From Microbispora sp. H11081 (GTDB lineage: Bacteria > Actinomycetota > Actinomycetes > Streptosporangiales > Streptosporangiaceae): DNA of 64,000 nt. The stretch lies in assembly GCF_012999535.1 (NCBI RefSeq), contig NZ_JABBWV010000012.1:124001-188000 (forward strand), written 5' to 3'. The position numbers were made by a program, and so were the translations under genes. The notes under the pieces were generated by a model that was given only the letters and a program-made list of their open reading frames with translations, was not told the origin of the DNA and made no database searches. Shown piece after piece: positions 57,990 to 64,000 of this stretch. The first letter of the stretch is position 1; each line of letters opens with the position of its first letter.

Positions 57990-58550
57990 AACGCGACCCT
58001 GCGCGGCGAGGGCGAGGGGAATCGCGGTTGGCGCGCTCTCGCGGACCCGCAGGACACCCGTTACGTCGTCCTCGCCTGCCGCGCGGCGGCGTGCCGGTGG
58101 CGTACGAGATGGCGACCGCCCGGGGCCACCCGCTCGATGTGTTCCTGGTGCGCAAGCTCGGTACGCCCGGCCGCGAGGGGCTCGCCATGCGGGCGATCGC
58201 CGGCGGCGGTGTGATCGTGCTCGACGAGGACGTCGTACGCGGGCTCGGCCTGCACGTCGGCACCGTCAGGCAGGTCGCCGAGCGGGAGGCCCGCGAGCAC
58301 AACGAGCGGCTGGACAAGCGGGCGCGGGTATCCGACCGGCGCGGCGGACGCGCTGCGCGGGGCGCTGCTCGAACGGGCCATCGGGGTCGTCTACCGTCCG
58401 GGCACCGAACGGCGGGGCCACTACTTCCAGGCCCGCCTGCCCGACCAGTTCACGCGGTGATCCACGTCGACGAGACCGGCGCGCTGGAGCCCCTGGAGCG
58501 TACGGCCCGCTGGGAGCGAGGTCCCGGAGACCTACCCGGTGGCGGTCTGA
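57990..58550 (+). pseudogene. remnant of a phosphoribosyltransferase-erythromycin esterase fusion gene
   Basis: The first part encodes phosphoribosyltransferase sequence, split by a 1-base loss: DPQDTRYVVLA in one frame, then RGGVPVAYEMATARGHPLDV, FLVRKLG and GGVIVLDEDVVRGLGL in the next. From about 58330 the sequence matches the C-terminus of the erythromycin-esterase family (ALLERAIGVVYRPGTERRGH, YFQARLPDQF). It then shifts frame to VIHVDETGALEPLERTARWE and shifts again to PETYPVAV before a TGA at 58548. So most of the esterase domain is deleted and at least three frameshifts are present. Confidence 0.75.
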
Positions 58551-58653
58551 TCGGAGCCCGGAGCGGTTTGCCGAACCGGCAACGCGATTCACGGCGGCGC
58601 CACGGCCCGGTGGATGATCCACGCAGGAACCACCAGGATTCTTGGAGGAATCG

Positions 58654-59640
58654 ATGGCGCTATCCGCGTCCGCCGCGCCGCTCACACATCGTCTGGTCTC
58701 GTCTCCCGCCGGTCGCGTCCACGTGGTGGAGCAGGGCTCCGGGCCGCTCGTGCTGCTGGTCCACGGCTTCCCCGAGTCCTGGTATTCCTGGCGCCACCAG
58801 CTTCCGGTGCTGGCCGCGGCCGGTTACCGGGCCGCCGCCCTGGACGTCCGGGGCTACGGCCGCTCCTCCAGGCCCGCGGACGTGGCCGCCTACCGGATGC
58901 TGGAGTTGGTCGAGGACAACGTCGCCGTCGTGCACGCATTGGGTGAACGGACGGCCGTGATCGTGGGTCACGACTGGGGCGCGGCCATCGCCGCGAACTC
59001 CGCCCTCGTACGGCCCGAGGTCTTCCGTGCGGTCGGGTTGCTGAGCGTGCCGTACGCCCCGCGCGGCGGGCCGCGGCCCAGCGAGGTGTTCGCGCGGATG
59101 GGCGGGACCGACGAGTTCTACGTCAGTTACTTCCAGGTGCCCGGCCGGGCCGAGGCCGAGATCGAGCCGGACGTCCGCGGCTGGCTCGCCGGTTTCTACG
59201 CCGCCCTGTCCGCCGACACCATGCCGCCCGCCGGCGCTCCGGACCCGCACTTCGTGTCCCCGGGCGGGAGGCTGCGCGACCGCTTCCCCGCCGACCGGCT
59301 GCCCGCCTGGCTCAGCACCGACGACCTCGACGTCTACGCGGCCGAGTTCGAAAGGACGGGCCTGACGGGGGCGCTGAACCGCTACCGCAGCATGGACCGG
59401 GACTGGGAGGACCTCGCCGGCTTCGACGGTGCTCCGATCACCCAGCCGTCGCTGTTCGTCGGCGGCGCGCTGGACGCCTCCACCACCTGGATGGCCGACG
59501 CCGTCGCGGCCTACCCGGTCACCCTGCCGGGCCTGCTCTCCTCGCACGTGCTCGACGGTTGCGGCCACTGGATCCAGCAGGAACGCCGGGACGAGGTCAA
59601 CGAGATCCTCACCGGCTGGCTCGCCTCCCTGCCCTCCTGA
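58654..59640 (+). CDS. alpha/beta-hydrolase, epoxide hydrolase-like
   Basis: Soluble hydrolase of 328 residues. The oxyanion motif is VHGFPESWYSWRHQL, and the nucleophile elbow is VGHDWGAAIA with Asp as nucleophile, typical of epoxide hydrolases and dehalogenases. A cap domain holds Tyr residues (EFYVSYFQVPG) that usually activate the epoxide. The catalytic His is in DGCGHWIQQE. ATG 58654 follows TTGGAGGAA. A hairpin (59692-59727) separates it from the convergent katG. Confidence 0.9.
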   Translation: MALSASAAPLTHRLVSSPAGRVHVVEQGSGPLVLLVHGFPESWYSWRHQLPVLAAAGYRAAALDVRGYGRSSRPADVAAYRMLELVEDNVAVVHALGERTAVIVGHDWGAAIAANSALVRPEVFRAVGLLSVPYAPRGGPRPSEVFARMGGTDEFYVSYFQVPGRAEAEIEPDVRGWLAGFYAALSADTMPPAGAPDPHFVSPGGRLRDRFPADRLPAWLSTDDLDVYAAEFERTGLTGALNRYRSMDRDWEDLAGFDGAPITQPSLFVGGALDASTTWMADAVAAYPVTLPGLLSSHVLDGCGHWIQQERRDEVNEILTGWLASLPS

Positions 59641-59691
59641 TGAACCCCTGCTCGCCCGCCTCGGCTTCTGTCTGCCCGCCTGAGACGGCGA

Positions 59692-59727
59692 ACGTCCGGG
59701 CCCGCCCGTGTGGGCCGGCCCGGACGT
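59692..59727. terminator. bidirectional terminator between epoxide hydrolase and katG
   Basis: ACGTCCGGGCC (59692-59702) pairs perfectly with GGCCCGGACGT (59717-59727) around a 14-nt loop, between two convergent genes. Confidence 0.8.
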
Positions 59728-59737
59728 CAGGTCATGC

Positions 59738-61993
<2,256 letters not shown>

Positions 61994-62002
61994 TCATGGG
62001 GC

Positions 62003-62452
62003 TCAGGAAGCGCGGGGGGTGGAACAGCCGGGGCACAGACCCCAGTAGATGACGTCGGCTTCGTCGATCGTGAAGCCGCGGTTGTCGGACGCGGTGAGGC
62101 ATGGCGCCTCACCGACCGCGCAGTCGACGTCGGCGACGACACCGCACGACCGGCACACGATGTGGTGGTGGTTGTCGCCGACCCGGCCCTCGAACCGGGC
62201 CGGGCTGCCCGCCGGTTCGATCCGCCGGACGAGTCCCGCCGCGGTCAGGGCGTGGAGGGCCTCGTATACGGCTTGCAGGGAGACGTGGCCCACGCGATCG
62301 CGGACCCCGGAGGTGATCGCCTCGACGTCGAGGTGGTCACCCATGCGGACGGTTTCGAGCAACGCGACGCGGGCGGCCGTGACCCGCAGGCCGGCCCCGC
62401 GCAGTTCCTCTGCCGTGGTCGGAGTCCTGGGCGCGATCATGGCGTCAAACAT
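62003..62452 (-). CDS. furA: Fur-family regulator FurA
   Basis: Metal-dependent repressor of 149 residues. A winged helix is at the N-terminus (GLRVTAARVALLETV, SLQAVYEALHALTAAGLV), and the dimerisation/metal domain has DNHHHIVCRSCG and a C-terminal CPGC zinc-type pair. In actinobacteria furA precedes katG and represses both, being inactivated by peroxide. ATG 62452 lacks a clear Shine-Dalgarno sequence, consistent with leaderless furA transcripts known in relatives; ATG 62440 is an alternative. Confidence 0.93.
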   Translation of the reverse strand: MFDAMIAPRTPTTAEELRGAGLRVTAARVALLETVRMGDHLDVEAITSGVRDRVGHVSLQAVYEALHALTAAGLVRRIEPAGSPARFEGRVGDNHHHIVCRSCGVVADVDCAVGEAPCLTASDNRGFTIDEADVIYWGLCPGCSTPRAS

Positions 62453-62837
62453 ACAACCCCAAACACGATCGATTCAAGAGAACGAACGTACCAGTTTTCT
62501 TGTTTCCTCAGCTAATGTACCTCTTCGCCATGGTGGGTCGTCAGGCGGGCGGCGGCTGCCGTACGCGGGCGCAGCCGCTCGGAGCGGGAGAGGCGGCGAG
62601 CACGGCGGGACTCGCCCCGGACCGGTCGTCCCACGGCCCTACCAGGTGCGGGGCGCGCCGGTCGAGCGGACACGCCCTCCGGGGCGACCTGCGGCTCCCA
62701 CAAGTCGGACCGGGGCGGCCAAAGGGGGGTAGAGCATCCCACGGGCTTGCGCAAAAGCGGGCGAGGCGGTGCCTCCGGCGTACGCACGGGGGTACCAACG
62801 CAGCAGTCCGAGGTTCTCGGGAGAGGGGAATCCTCGC
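62453..62837. other. 385-bp divergent region between furA and the His-rich gene
   Basis: No supported gene. The part next to furA is A/T-richer than its surroundings (62450-62525) and contains a CGATCGAT palindrome, a possible FurA site. The rest is G/C-rich with no recognisable promoter. Confidence 0.4.
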
Positions 62838-63140
62838 ATGACCACAACGACCGAGCACCGTCCGCACACGCAGCACGAGCATCGGCACGGCGTCGGGTGC
62901 GGTCATGTCGCGGTGCCGCACCGCGACCACGTGGACTACGTCCACGACGGCCACCTGCACCGGGTGCACGAGAACCACGTGGACGAGTGCGAGGAGAACC
63001 GGCACGCCGTCCACGACGCGCACGAACACGAGCACGGGCCGGGGTGCGGGCACGTGGCCGTGCCGCACGGCGACCACGTCGACTACATCCACGACGGGCA
63101 CCGCCACGTCCACCACGACGGCCACTGGGACGACCACTGA
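62838..63140 (+). CDS. small histidine-rich metal-binding protein with internal duplication
   Basis: A 100-residue soluble protein in which 28 residues are His, with many Asp/Glu. Two near-identical units, GCGHVAVPHRDHVDYVHDGH and GCGHVAVPHGDHVDYIHDGH, are separated by a short acidic bridge with one Cys. There is no signal peptide or membrane span, so transporter labels sometimes given to such proteins are not supported. It probably buffers Zn, Ni or Cu. GAGAGGGGAA precedes ATG 62838. It is divergent from furA-katG, so shared metal or peroxide control is possible. Confidence 0.82.
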   Translation: MTTTTEHRPHTQHEHRHGVGCGHVAVPHRDHVDYVHDGHLHRVHENHVDECEENRHAVHDAHEHEHGPGCGHVAVPHGDHVDYIHDGHRHVHHDGHWDDH

Positions 63141-63231
63141 CCCTGCCCCGCGCCGCCGCTGCCGGGTGGTGCGGCCGGTGGGCGGCCCGTACCCTGATCG
63201 GTCATGACGACCGTGCGAGGGGGCGAGCCGC

Positions 63232-63600
63232 GTGGGCGATGAGGAGGCGGCGGCCAGGATCCGGGAGATCTGCATGTCTCTGCCGGAGGCCGTGGAGAAG
63301 CCGTTCGGGGGCCACACCGCCCCCTCGTACCGGGTCGGCGACAAGCTGTTCGCGATGACCGGCGAGGACGGGCGGTCGCTGACGTTCAAGGCCGGGCCGG
63401 GAGTGCAGGAGGCGCTCGTGGCCTCGGACCCTGAGCGCTTCTTCGTGCCGAAGTACGTCGGCCGCAACGGCTGGGTGGGCGCCCGGCTGGACGTCGGCCA
63501 GGACTGGGACGAGATCGCCGGGCTGATCGAGGACAGCTATCGGCTGATCGCGCCGAAACGCCTGGTCAGGCTCCTCGACGGACGCCCGCCGACGCCCTGA
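63232..63600 (+). CDS. MmcQ/YjbR-family protein
   Basis: A 122-residue protein of the YjbR fold (double-wing, CyaY-like). Family motifs are ICMSLPEAVEKPFGGH, YRVGDKLFAM, LTFKAGPG, FVPKYVGRNGWVGARLD and the C-terminal LIEDSYRLIAPKRLV. DNA binding has been proposed for the family but is poorly tested. GTG 63232 begins the conserved part. It converges with the MFS gene at the window end. Confidence 0.88.
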   Translation: MGDEEAAARIREICMSLPEAVEKPFGGHTAPSYRVGDKLFAMTGEDGRSLTFKAGPGVQEALVASDPERFFVPKYVGRNGWVGARLDVGQDWDEIAGLIEDSYRLIAPKRLVRLLDGRPPTP

Positions 63601-63621
63601 TCTTCCCGGTCGCGGGCGCCG

Positions 63622-64000
63622 TCAGCGCGCCGGGACCACCGGGGCCGCCGGCGCCGCGACGCGTGAGCCGGTCACGACGAGGCCGAGACAGGCGAGGGCC
63701 GCGGCGGCCACCGCGGCGAGCATGACGGGGTAGGAGAGCCACGCCGACAACGTGGCGAGCACGGTCGGGAGCAGGAAGCCCGCGTAGGCGAGCGTGTAGT
63801 AGAGGCCGGTGAGGCCCGCGAGGTCGTCCGGGCCCGCCATGCTCTGGATCTCCAGCAGCCCGGAGACCACCGCGATGCCGTAGCCCGCCCCCAGGGCGGC
63901 CGCGGCGACGGCCGCGAGCCACGGCGACAGCAGCACCGCGTCGGCCGCGCACAACGCCGCGCCGGCGAGCGTCACCGCCATCGCCGCCACCGGTGCCCGT
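63622..64000 (-). CDS. MFS transporter, C-terminal part (5' end outside window)
   Basis: The visible 126 residues form about four hydrophobic spans with the pattern of the last third of a major facilitator protein (LGAGYGIAVVSGLLEIQSM, LTGLYYTLAYAGFLLP). The frame runs to the window edge, so the rest lies beyond 64000. The substrate cannot be inferred. Confidence 0.8.
   Translation of the reverse strand, partial: RAPVAAMAVTLAGAALCAADAVLLSPWLAAVAAAALGAGYGIAVVSGLLEIQSMAGPDDLAGLTGLYYTLAYAGFLLPTVLATLSAWLSYPVMLAAVAAAALACLGLVVTGSRVAAPAAPVVPAR

Overview
This window is a stretch of high-GC actinobacterial chromosome. The GC-rich third codon positions, frequent GTG starts, 4-nt stop/start overlaps, PS-repeat linkers, CBM2 and ricin-type modules, two copies of the small actinomycete-type SAM methyltransferase family and a DevR/DosR-type regulator all fit a filamentous actinomycete. 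A Streptosporangiaceae-like soil organism is my guess, and that part is inference. I see no rRNA, tRNA, CRISPR array, integrase or insertion sequence.

Region 1 (1-9000) is one tightly coupled operon for glucuronoxylan fragments. It holds an LplB/YtcP/LplA ABC importer, a GH39 beta-xylosidase, a YesL-like membrane protein, a GH67 alpha-glucuronidase and an SGNH esterase. Region 2 (9000-11120) has a MarR regulator divergent from a secreted CE1 esterase with a CBM2. Region 3 (11180-19950) is a catabolic island next to a PaaX-type repressor. It carries an SDR, a MaoC hydratase, a ureohydrolase, an MHS transporter, an acyl-CoA ligase, a Rieske oxygenase, a 75-residue protein and a VanB-type reductase.

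Region 4 (19960-35560) mixes accessory genes with secreted hydrolases. These include a YbhB-like lipoprotein, GH44-CBM2, a FadR-type regulator, GH27-ricin divergent from GH127-ricin, two SAM methyltransferase paralogues, NADAR and GNAT proteins, and a WXG100-like/650-residue gene pair. Region 5 (35880-47110) looks like a dormancy and anaerobic-survival island: an Acg-type nitroreductase, a short HPF-like protein, AdhE, a DevR/DosR orthologue, DoxX, flavodoxin, a CPBP protease, PflA and PflB. DosR-box-like palindromes lie in several of its promoters.

Region 6 (47110-64000) holds a FAD monooxygenase, a probably leaderless cupin gene, a secreted PQQ-type sugar dehydrogenase with PKD domain, a sulfotransferase, a three-domain CE1-GH10-CBM2 enzyme, a decayed S1 protease/CBM pseudogene, a Ser/Thr kinase, a decayed phosphoribosyltransferase/erythromycin-esterase remnant, an epoxide hydrolase, furA-katG, a His-rich protein, a YjbR protein and the end of an MFS gene.

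Two cross-window patterns stand out. A short palindrome of the form GAAAnTTTC, exact or with one mismatch, recurs upstream of the secreted polysaccharide-active genes (9487, 23591, 27508, 27608, 51535-51565, 52671, 52774) and suggests one shared regulator. DosR-like boxes, including two that are exact reverse complements of each other, tie the fermentation genes to DevR.
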